A stretch of DNA of 64,000 nucleotides from a virus. Positions 7,804 to 15,621 of the stretch are shown here, in pieces. The notes beneath the pieces were generated by a model. The model was not told the DNA's origin. It did no database searches and saw only the letters and a list, made by a program, of their open reading frames with translations. Both the position numbers and the translations under genes were made by a program. The DNA lies in the IMG/VR virus record IMGVR_UViG_3300005613_000006, positions 108,879-172,878 of that record. One strand, written 5' to 3'. The stretch's first letter is position 1; each line of letters starts with the position of its first letter.

Positions 7804-8122
7804 AGCTAAACCATTGAATGCCTTTTCTCAGTCTCACAGTTTGTGGTATGGTGGCCTTGAAGACCAGCACGATTTCACGCCCTTCCGGCAGGGACATATC
7901 ATAAAATCGCACCGGCCCAATAGTTATCCAGTTAAGGTCAGCCATGATATACCGACCGGCCAACTCGACGCAGGCCCCATACGCGGTTGTCTCGTTATCT
8001 ATGTATCGTTCTGGAAGGCCCAATATATTCTCTTCCTCGATGAATGCAAACCGCATTTTTTCCTGGTCGAGGGGGTCCACCGACATAATCATCAGATTAA
8101 CGGCTACTTGAAATGTTTCCAT
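7727..8122 (-). CDS. hypothetical protein, possibly Nudix-like fold
   Basis: 131 residues. The C-terminal half (GREIVLVFKATIP...IQWFSYEEL) resembles the end of Nudix domains, but I see no Nudix box GX5EX7REUXEEXGU, so catalysis is doubtful. Overlaps 8104-8601 by 19 bases. Confidence 0.5.
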   Translation of the reverse strand: METFQVAVNLMIMSVDPLDQEKMRFAFIEEENILGLPERYIDNETTAYGACVELAGRYIMADLNWITIGPVRFYDMSLPEGREIVLVFKATIPQTVRLRKGIQWFSYEELRLAQKRIRKEHFRVFRETLAF

Positions 8123-8601
8123 ACCAATTCCCTAAGTTTCTTGGGGGATATGTCATCAATACGCACGAATGCTCTTGGTAGTATTACGTCACGTTGGAAT
8201 AGTAGGATAGTGGCATTGCCGTCGCCGCCCTTCTCTATCGTGCGAAGAGGAGGGGTCTCATCTACAAACCTGCGGAGTTCTTCCACAGGTGTGAGCCAGA
8301 CCGAATCCTGTAGTACATGACACCAAAAATCAGCCCGAGTGATGCTAAGACCACTTGGCCGATTGCTTTTGGGGTTCCATGTTTCTATTGCAATGTTACC
8401 CGAACGGGTTGCGTACAAGTCATATTTGACTTCCGTAGTGAATACCAGTGGCGCGGTGACGGTTTCAATATCATAGTATCGTCGCACGTCTTTGTCTTTG
8501 GGGTCAACCTTGTCGCAACCCCAACCACACGCTTTGTACAATTCAACTACTCTATCTTCCCCATTATCTCCGTTCGCTCTGTCACGTACAAATTTGCTCA
8601 T
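8104..8601 (-). CDS. PD-(D/E)XK-type nuclease-like protein
   Basis: 165 residues. GEDRVVELYKACGW near the N-terminus, then TTEVKYD and SGNIAIE give an E...EVK...E pattern seen in restriction-like and Holliday-junction-type nucleases. Start set at 8601 (MSKFVRD); the longer frame would lie wholly within the sigma gene. It may process phage DNA or recombination intermediates. Confidence 0.55.
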   Translation of the reverse strand: MSKFVRDRANGDNGEDRVVELYKACGWGCDKVDPKDKDVRRYYDIETVTAPLVFTTEVKYDLYATRSGNIAIETWNPKSNRPSGLSITRADFWCHVLQDSVWLTPVEELRRFVDETPPLRTIEKGGDGNATILLFQRDVILPRAFVRIDDISPKKLRELVWKHFK

Positions 8602-9205
8602 TGACTGCAACCCGTATTTTTTCGAGTCCATTTTTGATGCAATGATGCACAGCTTGACGGCTGATACCCAGTTGGGCAGCAATGTCCGTTTGAGACACGC
8701 CTTCAAGGTAATGCCACTCCAAACACTGGCGCTGATGGTCTGTCAATGTGCTGACATCCAAGCACTCACGGGCTTGTTCCATCACTTCACGCATACGCTC
8801 TTGTTCTTTGTGTCGAGCGTCTTCCGTGACTTCGTACAACTGCATTCGTCCGTCACCACGGTTTTGTAGGTTCAATGATATTGGTGGGTCTTTCGACTGC
8901 TGCTTGTTCCACGTAGCTATCCAACGGTGAATAGCCCATGAAGCACACTGCTTCAAGTATCCACGATGGTTGCCTCGCCCGTCCCAACGAGTCGTGCCCT
9001 CCATGAGACAGTGCATAACGTGAGCGATAGCGTCTTCGTCACGCAGCATGATGCGAGCAACAGGACCAGCGACCAACGTACCAATACATTGCTTAGCAAT
9101 GCTTTCGTACTCTTCCAAACTCAGCATCTTTGCTTCAAGTTCGGGGCTAGTCTCCAAGTAGTTGTTTTCCCTCTTGTGAACATGAATGTCGTAGAGGTTA
9201 ACCAT
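8582..9205 (-). CDS. sigma-70-like sigma factor
   Basis: 207 residues. A C-terminal region 4 helix-turn-helix is clear (LTDHQRQCLEWHYLEG, TDIAAQLGISRQAVHH, about 155-195), and the region upstream has the helical, charged look of region 2/3. GGGAG lies 7 bases before the ATG at 9205. Second of three sigma-like proteins in the window. Confidence 0.75.
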   Translation of the reverse strand: MVNLYDIHVHKRENNYLETSPELEAKMLSLEEYESIAKQCIGTLVAGPVARIMLRDEDAIAHVMHCLMEGTTRWDGRGNHRGYLKQCASWAIHRWIATWNKQQSKDPPISLNLQNRGDGRMQLYEVTEDARHKEQERMREVMEQARECLDVSTLTDHQRQCLEWHYLEGVSQTDIAAQLGISRQAVHHCIKNGLEKIRVAVNEQICT

Positions 9206-9311
9206 AGCAATCTCCCAATCAATGTGTCTCCAAAAATAACAAACCACTGATTCGTCCAGGCTGGCTCAGTGGGAAGCCTTTATGGGAGCTATCGCCGCTG
9301 GCGTAGCTCAG

Positions 9312-9383
9312 TAGCCCATCAGGGTTCCGCCCCCCGTCTAACGGTTCCGAAGACCGTTGTGCTGTCTATCACACTCATGGGCC
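9312..9383 (-). tRNA. tRNA-Arg(UCG), odd T loop
   Basis: 72 nt. Acceptor GGCCCAU/AUGGGCU, anticodon stem ACGGU/ACCGU with loop CUUCGGA. T stem CGGGG/CCCUG closes a GGCGGAA loop in place of the usual UUCRANY. Confidence 0.75.
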
Positions 9384-9583
9384 TTAATGCAACAGGTCAA
9401 TCTTACCCTTGCCTAACACTTGTTTCAGGCTGGCAGTTTTACCTGGACGATAGAGCGCAGCCGGTTTGTTGTTGTCCAAATGTTCTCCTAAGCGTGGGGT
9501 GGGAACGGCAGTCTCGCACTGCTATCTGTGGCGTTTTCGTTTTCTCGAACCGCTCTCGCTACGCGGAACCTCACCCACCCAAG
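9384..9583 (-). other. non-coding spacer between two Arg tRNAs
   Basis: No plausible gene. GGGTGGG near 9572-9580 can pair with CCCACCC near 9498-9505 on the minus-strand RNA, enclosing a GCAG/CTGC hairpin. It may be a decayed tRNA or a structured spacer of the tRNA precursor. Confidence 0.3.
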
Positions 9584-9655
9584 CAGGCCATCGAGGTTAC
9601 GCTCCCCGTCTAAACGCTTAGAAGGCGCTTGTGCTGTCTATCACACTCATGGCCC
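9584..9655 (-). tRNA. tRNA-Arg(UCU), odd T loop
   Basis: 72 nt. Acceptor GGGCCAU/AUGGCCU, anticodon loop CUUCUAA. T stem CGGGG/CCUCG closes AGCGUAA, again without the T54-T55 pattern. Clearly a paralog of the tRNA-Arg(UCG) at 9312: the D arms are identical. Confidence 0.75.
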
Positions 9656-9678
9656 GAATTACTCGAACCTGGGAAAAA

Positions 9679-9689
9679 TGGTGTATAAT
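9679..9689 (+). promoter_or_regulatory. TGGTGTATAAT promoter for HNH gene
   Basis: Plus-strand extended -10 element 40 bases upstream of the HNH start at 9729. Confidence 0.6.
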
Positions 9690-9728
9690 ATACTGAGGTT
9701 CCATTCTTTCAACAGTAGGAGATTACCG

Positions 9729-10178
9729 ATGAAATGCCTAAATTGCCTCAAGGAAACACCAAATCCCAAGTTTTGTTCTCGTAGTTGCGCCGCTACCTAC
9801 AACAATCGTAAACACCCAAAGCGCAAACCCGAGCATAAATGTACTATTTGTGGCGAACGCATAACCGCTGGTCGCTCACGATGCTCCCAACATCGTATTG
9901 GTCGTGACATGACCCTAGCGGAAGCAATCTACACCCAACATCATCGCAGCAGTGCCTTTGCGTTGGTACGTTCCAGAGCTAGAAAAGTTGCCCTGCAACT
10001 CGGTCGTACTACCTGTCAACACTGCGGTTACAATTTACATGTTGAAGTTTGTCATCGTAAACCTATTGCAGACTTTCCAGAGGACACATTATTGAGTGTT
10101 GTCAATCATCCTGACAATCTAATAGTTCTGTGTCCAAATCACCATTGGGAGTTTGACAACGGTTTATTACAACTGTAG
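9729..10178 (+). CDS. HNH endonuclease with zinc fingers
   Basis: 149 residues. N-terminal CLNCLK...CSRSC and CTICG zinc-finger pairs, closely like the gene at 2654, then an HNH core CQHCGYNLHVEVCHRKPIADF...LIVLCPNHHWEFDNG. It opposes the tRNA array and ends one base before tRNA-Arg(ACG). Confidence 0.85.
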   Translation: MKCLNCLKETPNPKFCSRSCAATYNNRKHPKRKPEHKCTICGERITAGRSRCSQHRIGRDMTLAEAIYTQHHRSSAFALVRSRARKVALQLGRTTCQHCGYNLHVEVCHRKPIADFPEDTLLSVVNHPDNLIVLCPNHHWEFDNGLLQL

Positions 10179-10250
10179 TAGCCCTTGGGGGAATCGAACC
10201 CAACCCATCCAGGTTTCGTAGACCCGGTGCTAAATCCATTAGAAAGGCTA
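10179..10250 (-). tRNA. tRNA-Arg(ACG)
   Basis: 72 nt. Anticodon stem CGGGU/ACCUG with loop CUACGAA, discriminator A. The T stem UUGGG/CCCCC has only three pairs next to the loop, a defect shared with several Ser tRNAs here. Confidence 0.75.
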
Positions 10251-10279
10251 TAGTAAATCAGAATGTTTTCGTAGAAAAT

Positions 10280-10389
10280 GGCGACTAGGTTCGGAAAGAC
10301 GGCGTATGTTGCACCAGCATTCTAGGCGGGGAATTGAACCCCGAACAATTCTTTTATAGAGAACATGTAGTCTTATCCAGGCATTCGCC
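10280..10389 (-). ncRNA. candidate Y-like RNA 1 (tRNA-like, closed by GGCGA/TCGCC)
   Basis: 110 nt. 5' GGCGAATG, then GACTACATG, a T-arm copy CGGGG/CCCCG with loop TTCAATT, small hairpins, and 3' CTAGTCGCC. The ends pair as GGCGA/TCGCC, and GACTA can pair with TAGTC. It has no acceptor stem around the T arm, so it is not a usable tRNA. One of five relatives in the window. It sits between tRNA-Ile and tRNA-Arg. Confidence 0.55.
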
Positions 10390-10391
10390 AG

Positions 10392-10464
10392 TGGTACATC
10401 GAGGAGTCGAACCTACGCACAACTGCCTTATCAGGGCGGTTCGCACAACCGGCGCGCATGTACC
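10392..10464 (-). tRNA. tRNA-Ile(GAU), copy 2
   Basis: 73 nt. Acceptor GGUACAU/AUGUACC, D stem GCGC/GUGC, anticodon loop CUGAUAA, T loop UUCGACU. The two outer T-stem positions are mismatched. Discriminator A. Confidence 0.8.
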
Positions 10465-11135
10465 ATAGTACGCACAACAGGTTGCACGTACTGTATAATA
10501 AATAGTGCCTATCACAAGTTCTCGGCAAAATCCGCGAGTGACTGGAGGTTTAGTATAGCGACAGTATTTCATGTACTCCATCTGTGAACACGGTAGTGAA
10601 CCGCTTCACCCGCTTTGTCCCTGTTGTTGGGCGCTACCCCTCGCAACAGCACGACACTAGAGTGACACCTGTTCTGGGGTTCTCTCAGTGTAGTTGCAAG
10701 CTACCCTTGAGTCACTCCACACAATCCTGCCACCCTCGGGCGGTAGCCGGTCTGTGTCCCTTTCGGGTTGGCGGTCTCGCCTTTCGGCTTGACCCGTAGA
10801 CACTTCCAGTTGTCACACCCGCATTTTAGGGGTTACCCCCATTTCCCGAGACTTGTTTATCTATTGCATAAATAGTCTGTAATCCGGTACTTCTGATAAA
10901 TACGGAAAATCCACTATTCCTTCCAGTAGTATTCCATGAAAGGCCATGACTCTTACGTTCCGGCTACTCGGGCATTTCGTGGCACCCATACCACTTATCA
11001 CCCACGCTACACGTTCCGTTGCCTGGGGTGTAACCCAGCCGTCAGAAACACGCTCTCGCATATTGGTCGGCAAGCCGACCGCCGTTCGCCCCGGTTAGGC
11101 AGAACAGTTTGAAAACCCTGCGACAAAGGGTTTAG
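10465..11135 (-). ncRNA. large structured non-coding region in the tRNA operon
   Basis: About 670 bases between tRNA-Cys and tRNA-Ile, with no convincing gene. The only long frame (70 codons, 10861-11073) has no ribosome site and no family look. The minus-strand RNA is full of short GC stems and GAAA-type loops, for example GGGGG TAA CCCC, GCC GAAA GGC and CCC GAAA GGG. Large ornate phage RNAs (GOLLD, ROOL) are known to lie beside tRNAs; membership is a guess from context. Confidence 0.5.
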
Positions 11136-11206
11136 AGACAGCAGGGGGAATCGAACCCTCAAGTTACGGTGTTGCAGACCGCACGCCCGCCATGAGCATC
11201 ACTGTC
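11136..11206 (-). tRNA. tRNA-Cys(GCA)
   Basis: 71 nt. Acceptor GACAGUG/UGCUGUC, anticodon stem GCGGU/ACCGU with loop CUGCAAC, discriminator U as required by CysRS. Confidence 0.9.
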
Positions 11207-11235
11207 TTATTCTTTCAGGCAGCTTTGCTGCCCAG

Positions 11236-11306
11236 TACGGGTACTCGGAATTGCACCGAGACCAACAGCTTGGAAGGCTGTCGTGCTGCTATTACACCAC
11301 ACCCGC
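11236..11306 (-). tRNA. tRNA-Gly(UCC)
   Basis: 71 nt. Acceptor GCGGGUG/UACCCGU, anticodon stem ACAGC/GCUGU with loop CUUCCAA, T loop UGCAAUU (G at position 55). Discriminator A rather than the U seen in the other two Gly tRNAs. Confidence 0.85.
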
Positions 11307-11411
11307 ATATTGCCTACTTTCCAAGACCTAACACTGGATAAGGGTATTTCACCTTACCCAGGGTTTGCCCGAACATGCGTCGCTTATGTACCTTAGCGTA
11401 GAAAGTAAGAG
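11307..11411 (-). other. structured spacer with 10-bp hairpin
   Basis: CTGGGTAAGG/CCTTATCCAG forms a 10-bp hairpin (about 11333-11362), flanked by CTTTC/GAAAG. It lies between tRNA-Gly and tRNA-Lys. No gene. Confidence 0.35.
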
Positions 11412-11483
11412 TGGCTCCCTTCGGACTTGAACCGAAACCTAACGCCTTAAGAGGGCGCAATGCTACATTGACACCAGAGAGCC
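11412..11483 (-). tRNA. tRNA-Lys(CUU)
   Basis: 72 nt. Acceptor GGCUCUC/GGGAGCC, anticodon stem GCGCC/GGCGU with loop CUCUUAA, T arm UUCGG/CCGAA, discriminator A. The HNH gene upstream ends inside its 5' end. Confidence 0.92.
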
Positions 11484-11930
11484 TTTGATTTTACATAAAT
11501 GTTTTTTGTATACCTTTACCAATCCAGCGTGGACTTTACGATGACAGTTAGCACAAATAACTGCGCACTTTCTGATTTCATCAAACACCTTGGGGCTTTT
11601 GTTGCGTGTCATTCGAGACACGCTTTGTTCCTTTTTGGTACTGTCTAGGTGATGAAAGTCTAAACATACAGGCTCGTTCTCACCACATAAACAACAAGTA
11701 TTATCTTGTTTGATGTCGTTGATTCGCTGCACAAACTTTTGCCGTTGTTTAGCAGCCCGAAGCGATGCTCTCTTGTCTTGTTTTTCCAAACGCTGATAAG
11801 AAGCGATAGCACCTTGCTTGGCACAAATTTTACAGTACGAATGTCGGCCATCTTTGGTCGAGGCATTTTTATAGAATTCCGTTAAGGGCTTGGTTGCCCC
11901 ACATTTGCGGCATTGTTTTGATGTTGTCAT
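11463..11930 (-). CDS. HNH homing endonuclease
   Basis: 155 residues. N-terminal zinc finger CRKCG...CKICAKQ, coiled segment, then CCLCGENEPVCLDFHHLDSTKKE...VICANCHRKVH. This CxxC-FHHxD-CANCH arrangement is also found at 32683, 33887, 37760 and 47296. Own TTGGTGTATAAT-type promoter. Overlaps tRNA-Lys(CUU) by 21 bases. Confidence 0.88.
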   Translation of the reverse strand: MTTSKQCRKCGATKPLTEFYKNASTKDGRHSYCKICAKQGAIASYQRLEKQDKRASLRAAKQRQKFVQRINDIKQDNTCCLCGENEPVCLDFHHLDSTKKEQSVSRMTRNKSPKVFDEIRKCAVICANCHRKVHAGLVKVYKKHLCKIKGSLVSM

Positions 11931-11953
11931 AGTAGAATCTTCTTTCTACTATA

Positions 11954-11965
11954 ATTATACACCAA
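11954..11965 (-). promoter_or_regulatory. TTGGTGTATAAT promoter for HNH gene
   Basis: 24 bases upstream of the HNH start at 11930, just downstream of tRNA-Lys(UUU). Confidence 0.6.
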
Positions 11966-11995
11966 AAATGTTAAAAGCCTCAACAAAATTCTAAG

Positions 11996-12068
11996 TGGAC
12001 CCACTCGGAGTCGAACCGAGATACCTTGATTAAAAGTCAAGAATGTTAACCATTGACATTATAGGTCC
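11996..12068 (-). tRNA. tRNA-Lys(UUU)
   Basis: 73 nt. Acceptor GGACCUA/UGGGUCC, anticodon stem CUUGA/UCAAG with loop CUUUUAA, T arm CUCGG/CCGAG, discriminator A. Confidence 0.92.
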
Positions 12069-12069
12069 G

Positions 12070-12142
12070 AGGCGGGTACAGGAGTCGAGCCTGTGGCTCA
12101 GGGTTATGAACCCTGCATGTTTACTACCTACACTAACCCGCT
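12070..12142 (-). tRNA. tRNA-fMet(CAU), initiator
   Basis: 73 nt. A1xC72 mismatch at the acceptor end and three consecutive G-C pairs in the anticodon stem (CAGGG/CCCUG, loop UUCAUAA) are initiator hallmarks. Discriminator is U, unusual for an initiator. Confidence 0.8.
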
Positions 12143-12147
12143 TCAAG

Positions 12148-12220
12148 TAGGTCGTCAGGGAGTCGAACCCCGCCCTTGAAACCTTATAAGAGTTTCTGGC
12201 ACCACCGATGCCCACGACCC
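12148..12220 (-). tRNA. tRNA-Ile(UAU)
   Basis: 73 nt. Acceptor GGGUCGU/ACGACCU, anticodon stem AAACU/GGUUU with loop CUUAUAA, T arm CGGGG/CCCUG. Reads AUA without lysidine. Position 8 is G instead of U. Confidence 0.85.
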
Positions 12221-12482
12221 ATACGCACACGCTAAACTCTACGTCCCAATGGATTACGAACGCAAAACCGTGTGCGTCGATGGCATTCGCCATCCAAAGA
12301 GTCCTGACTGGTTCGCCTTCTGTGTTTATCCCTTGCAGCAACCCATAGGTGTCGCTTCAACTGCAAGGCCCAGTATCTCTCACCGTACATCTCAGGGCTG
12401 TTGCCAACCACGTTCGTCAGCTTACACCCAGGCTTTCGAGGCCCCCATCGGAAGACTACGGACTGCCGTTTTCTGGACTCAG
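12221..12482 (-). ncRNA. structured non-coding segment in tRNA operon
   Basis: About 260 bases between tRNA-Ala and tRNA-Ile with no gene. ACGCACAC pairs with GTGTGCGT (8 bp) near the 3' end, and GATGGC-GAAT-GCCATC is a perfect hairpin. Overlapping open frames run into both tRNAs and lack ribosome sites, so I reject them. Function unknown. Confidence 0.45.
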
Positions 12483-12550
12483 TGGAGCGACGGGGACTCG
12501 AACCCCGCCTCCGACCGTGCAAAGGTCAGGTCTAGCCCTCTAGCCACCCC
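12483..12550 (-). tRNA. tRNA-Ala(UGC), copy 1
   Basis: 68 nt. G3-U70 (the Ala identity pair) is present; anticodon stem UGACC/GGUCG with loop UUUGCAC; T arm CGGGG/CCCCG; discriminator A. First RNA after the promoter at 12572. Confidence 0.88.
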
Positions 12551-12571
12551 TTTTTGCTCGTCGTACAAGGT

Positions 12572-12599
12572 ATTATACACCGGGAATTCGGTTTGTCAA
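12572..12599 (-). promoter_or_regulatory. sigma70-type promoter of the main tRNA operon
   Basis: TTGACA, 16 bases ending GGTG, TATAAT on the minus strand. Expected start is about 15 bases before tRNA-Ala. It probably serves the 9.3-12.5 kb tRNA/structured-RNA array. It overlaps the end of the methyltransferase gene at 12596. Confidence 0.85.
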
Positions 12600-13225
12600 C
12601 CAACTTTTTGAAGATTTTCATGGACAAACCAAGCATCCCAGCCAACTTCCCTCATCCAGGTGTATCCCTTATCCCTCAGAAAAGTGGTAATATCCTCCAA
12701 ATACTTGCGGTCTCGCCCCTCATGGCAGTTGTGTTCCACGGTGATAATTCCAAACACCCAGGTCCAGTCGTAGGATTTCAGAATGTCTAGCTCCGAGCCC
12801 TCTGTGTCGATGGACAGGTAGTTAACGTAGGAAGGAGCGCCGTGTTCGGCCAGGAGGTCATGTAACGTGACGCACGGAATCTCCACTTCCCTCCCAAACT
12901 GCTGTCTTTCTTTCTGATACGGCTGGTCGAGGTCAACAAACTCTGAAATGGTGGAGCAAACACCACCAGAAAAATCAACCTCGGTGAACTTCACGGTTCC
13001 GTTGTGGGTCCACACAGCCCGCTTGTCCCTCTTGCATGTACGCCCGAACTTGTCGTATTGTTCGTCGTTTATCAACGGGTCCACGCAAATTCCTTGCCAC
13101 CCCGCCTCGTCTAACAAAAACGAGTTGCTGAAATGCTCCGCATGGCTTGCGCCGACCTCCACATAGAAGCCCTCGTTCCCTACTTTCTCCAACACGAACT
13201 TGTCCTGTCCTAACTGACTAGGCAT
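12596..13225 (-). CDS. FkbM-family methyltransferase
   Basis: 209 residues. GFYVEVGASHAEHFSNSF at about 19-36 is the SAM loop and YLSIDTEGSELDILKSYD a typical FkbM block. Likely methylates a sugar on a glycan. Overlaps the sulfotransferase gene by 8 bases, so both probably modify the same glycan. Confidence 0.82.
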   Translation of the reverse strand: MPSQLGQDKFVLEKVGNEGFYVEVGASHAEHFSNSFLLDEAGWQGICVDPLINDEQYDKFGRTCKRDKRAVWTHNGTVKFTEVDFSGGVCSTISEFVDLDQPYQKERQQFGREVEIPCVTLHDLLAEHGAPSYVNYLSIDTEGSELDILKSYDWTWVFGIITVEHNCHEGRDRKYLEDITTFLRDKGYTWMREVGWDAWFVHENLQKVG

Positions 13226-13841
13226 AACCCTTCTCCTTTAACCAAGGTCCAAAGGTGTCTTCAATCTGTTCTATCAACTTAGGGCTTAGAACTTCCTTGT
13301 AGTACCCAGGCACTCGCTTGGTGAAGTGTTGATGATGCAGCAAGTTCGTACTGTCATAGGTCGCGCTTGAATACTTGGAATGTTCCATGTCTTGCACAGC
13401 CCTCGCTATTGCCTGCGGTTCACACCACAAGCCCATAACTTCGGCAATACTTTCAATCAACGAAACAGGCTCTCCTATCAGAAGTCGATACTCAAACTCG
13501 AACGTAGACAGGGGCCTGTAGTATTCGTATCCCTCAACAGCGCTGTGTAATGCCCCTATTACATTGCTGGCGTTTACCCACTTCTTGAGCATGAGCGAGG
13601 CCGCAACGTCCCTCAAGTCGCGATAGCAAGTAAAAATGACCGAACCCTCTACCAACTTAGGGGTCTTGTCATGCACCTTGATTACAGCCGCCTCAAAGTT
13701 TGCGCGCCAATCTGCCTGGAAACTGGTGACGTATCCAACATGCACTGGGTCATAATGCTGCTCTGTCAACAGCCTCACGACGTTGTACAACCAAGTGCTG
13801 CCGCTTCGCGACATGCCAGCACATAGATACATTGGTTTCAT
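13218..13841 (-). CDS. sulfotransferase-like protein
   Basis: 207 residues. SRSGSTWLYN at about residues 11-20 matches the 5'-phosphosulfate-binding loop of PAPS-dependent sulfotransferases, and FTCYRDLRDVAASL resembles the 3'-phosphate-binding segment. It would transfer sulfate from PAPS to a sugar or other acceptor. Start at 13841 lies 3 bases from tRNA-Arg(CCU). Confidence 0.72.
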   Translation of the reverse strand: MKPMYLCAGMSRSGSTWLYNVVRLLTEQHYDPVHVGYVTSFQADWRANFEAAVIKVHDKTPKLVEGSVIFTCYRDLRDVAASLMLKKWVNASNVIGALHSAVEGYEYYRPLSTFEFEYRLLIGEPVSLIESIAEVMGLWCEPQAIARAVQDMEHSKYSSATYDSTNLLHHQHFTKRVPGYYKEVLSPKLIEQIEDTFGPWLKEKGYA

Positions 13842-13844
13842 AAG

Positions 13845-13917
13845 TACCCCGAGCAGGACTCGAACCTGCGGTCTTCGGATTAGGAATCCGCTGCGTTATC
13901 CTCTACGCCACCGGGGC
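13845..13917 (-). tRNA. tRNA-Arg(CCU)
   Basis: 73 nt. Acceptor GCCCCGG/UCGGGGU, anticodon loop UUCCUAA, T arm GCAGG/CCUGC, discriminator A. The upstream protein gene reads into it and stops at the UAA in the anticodon loop. Confidence 0.9.
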
Positions 13918-14155
13918 GTTGGTTTTTCAGAAGTTCTTTCATCTGTCTGTCTGCTTCCAGAGACATAACAAGGTCTACCGCGCTCTGGTAGATTTCATCT
14001 CCATACGTCTTACGAAGTATGTCATGCAAAATTCCACCGGCCTTGCCGAGAAATTCGGCATGAGTCCACATACTGGTCCCGCCGTTGTTGTCGATAACAT
14101 GCGTCTTAGTTACCGTCAGCGTTCCGTGTTTCGTGTGCCAAATCTGTGGTTTCAT
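13880..14155 (-). CDS. hypothetical protein ending inside tRNA-Arg
   Basis: 91 residues, no family recognised. The final 13 or so codons are the 5' half of tRNA-Arg(CCU), so the real protein may once have ended earlier. Overlaps the glycosyltransferase gene by 50 bases. Confidence 0.55.
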   Translation of the reverse strand: MKPQIWHTKHGTLTVTKTHVIDNNGGTSMWTHAEFLGKAGGILHDILRKTYGDEIYQSAVDLVMSLEADRQMKELLKNQRPGGVEDNAADS

Positions 14156-14990
14156 TTTGCAACATCCTGAGAATGTGGTTATACGTTGCTTCTAGTGTGA
14201 AGTATTCCGGCCACACTTCTCTCACCCTCTCTTGCTTGCGAGCAATGTCGGCGCTGGTATGACTCCTCAATATGTCAGGCAGCCTGTCAATATCATCTAT
14301 GTGACATTGAACACTGAACTCGCACCAATTCAAAACGTCAGCGTAAGGAAGCCATAACACATCGTAGATGTAAACTGGTATAGCTCCGTAGGCCAGTGCC
14401 TCGCATATACGAAATGAAGTTCTTCCATATCCGCGTGGGCACAGCGCGAAAATACACTTGCCCATTCTGTGCAAGGGGTCATGCTTAGTATCTTTGATGG
14501 AGAAATCTGAGAGCCCCTTCAACGCCTCGTTCATGCGCCCCCGAACACCAGTCCGGTTGTTAGGAGGGTTTTTGATATGTCCAGCAAAGTAAGCAAATAC
14601 ATCTCGGTCTCCTTTAACCGGGACGGTAACGATGTTGTACGTCAGAGGAATCGGTATATCCCCTTTGCCACCAGCTCCAAAAACCAACAAGTTTTCTGGG
14701 GGCTCCTCATACAAACCATCATCGGCTTGTACTATAGTGAACGATGGTTCTGTGACCTGTTCGTTCATAAACTTTTGAAGTTCTCGACTGTACTCCTTGT
14801 TGGACCCAGGCCCAATGCCATACTTGCAGTACACATGTGTCCAAAAGATTGGTAAGTAGTGACGCCGAATGTTGTCGGGCGGATTGTTCAGCCATCGCTC
14901 GTAGAAATAGTCTTCTATCTTTGGACCCACCTTTGGGTATCCTCGACACATACGAGACAATTCACGAAATCTGCCCAATGTATCAATCAT
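14106..14990 (-). CDS. exostosin-like (GT47-type) glycosyltransferase
   Basis: 294 residues. The block CIFALCPRGYGRTSFRICEA...AIPVYIYDVLWLPY (about 186-220) is the nucleotide-sugar-binding signature of exostosin/GT47 proteins. Expected to transfer a sugar to a glycan. Part of the 12.6-25.6 kb sugar cluster. Confidence 0.78.
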   Translation of the reverse strand: MIDTLGRFRELSRMCRGYPKVGPKIEDYFYERWLNNPPDNIRRHYLPIFWTHVYCKYGIGPGSNKEYSRELQKFMNEQVTEPSFTIVQADDGLYEEPPENLLVFGAGGKGDIPIPLTYNIVTVPVKGDRDVFAYFAGHIKNPPNNRTGVRGRMNEALKGLSDFSIKDTKHDPLHRMGKCIFALCPRGYGRTSFRICEALAYGAIPVYIYDVLWLPYADVLNWCEFSVQCHIDDIDRLPDILRSHTSADIARKQERVREVWPEYFTLEATYNHILRMLQNETTDLAHETRNADGN

Positions 14991-15027
14991 AGTAATCTCC
15001 TATAGCCGGGATTCTGTGGTAGCTACG

Positions 15028-15240
15028 CTACCGCTCAACATTTATCTTAGCACCTACCCGAGCATCATCGGCCTGTTCATCGCCTAGCTCTGTTTGGCTT
15101 GCACCCTCGGTAGTGCAGTCGGATGCTGGATGGCGTAACAAGAACATTTCTTTAGCAGCTTCTTCGTCGTACCCCCCTCCGAAACAATCGTCAAAAGAGT
15201 CTTCCAACATGTCAGCAAGTTTACATCTTGATAATGCCAT
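15028..15240 (-). CDS. small acidic protein
   Basis: 70 residues, acidic, with DSFDDCFGGGYDEEAA near the N-terminus. AGGAGG lies 7 bases before the ATG at 15240. No family recognised. Confidence 0.6.
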   Translation of the reverse strand: MALSRCKLADMLEDSFDDCFGGGYDEEAAKEMFLLRHPASDCTTEGASQTELGDEQADDARVGAKINVER

Positions 15241-15312
15241 CAGCATCCTCCTACCTTAAACAGTGGTGTCCTGAGCTTCCTGTAGGGCTACGCCCCACCG
15301 TTGAGCCAGAGA

Positions 15313-15621
15313 TTATCTGCGTGGTTGTGCCTGTTGTCTGTACTGCCACTTCCACCATCGCGCTCTCGCATACGGTCTCCAAACTGGTGGCGCGTATGGA
15401 TAGCGTGGTACTACCTGTGGTGGCACCGGCCCAGGCTGGTAGAGCCAGGGTCGAATCCACGGACGGTATGGGTATGGGGCCACGTATGGCTGCGCGTATG
15501 GCTGGCCGTAGTATGGTCCCGGCTGTGGGCCTTGCGGAGCCTGTGGCTCTTGTGCGTCAACAACGCCACATAGCCCAATGCAAAGCAGCACGGCTGCTAC
15601 GATTGCTAGAATGTTTTTCAT
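15313..15621 (-). CDS. exported Pro/Tyr-rich protein
   Basis: 102 residues. A signal peptide (about 1-23, ending VDAQ) precedes a Pro/Tyr/Gln/Arg-rich low-complexity chain (PYYGQPYAQPYVAPYPYR). Very like the protein at 30405. Probably secreted or periplasmic; role unknown. Confidence 0.65.
   Translation of the reverse strand: MKNILAIVAAVLLCIGLCGVVDAQEPQAPQGPQPGPYYGQPYAQPYVAPYPYRPWIRPWLYQPGPVPPQVVPRYPYAPPVWRPYARARWWKWQYRQQAQPRR

Noticed and set aside
10861-11073. 70-codon open frame in the structured region
   Set aside because: No ribosome site, no protein-like pattern, and it lies in a stem-rich tRNA-operon RNA.
12030-12522. Overlapping minus-strand frames of 96-103 codons
   Set aside because: They run through tRNA-fMet, tRNA-Ile and tRNA-Ala and have no ribosome sites.
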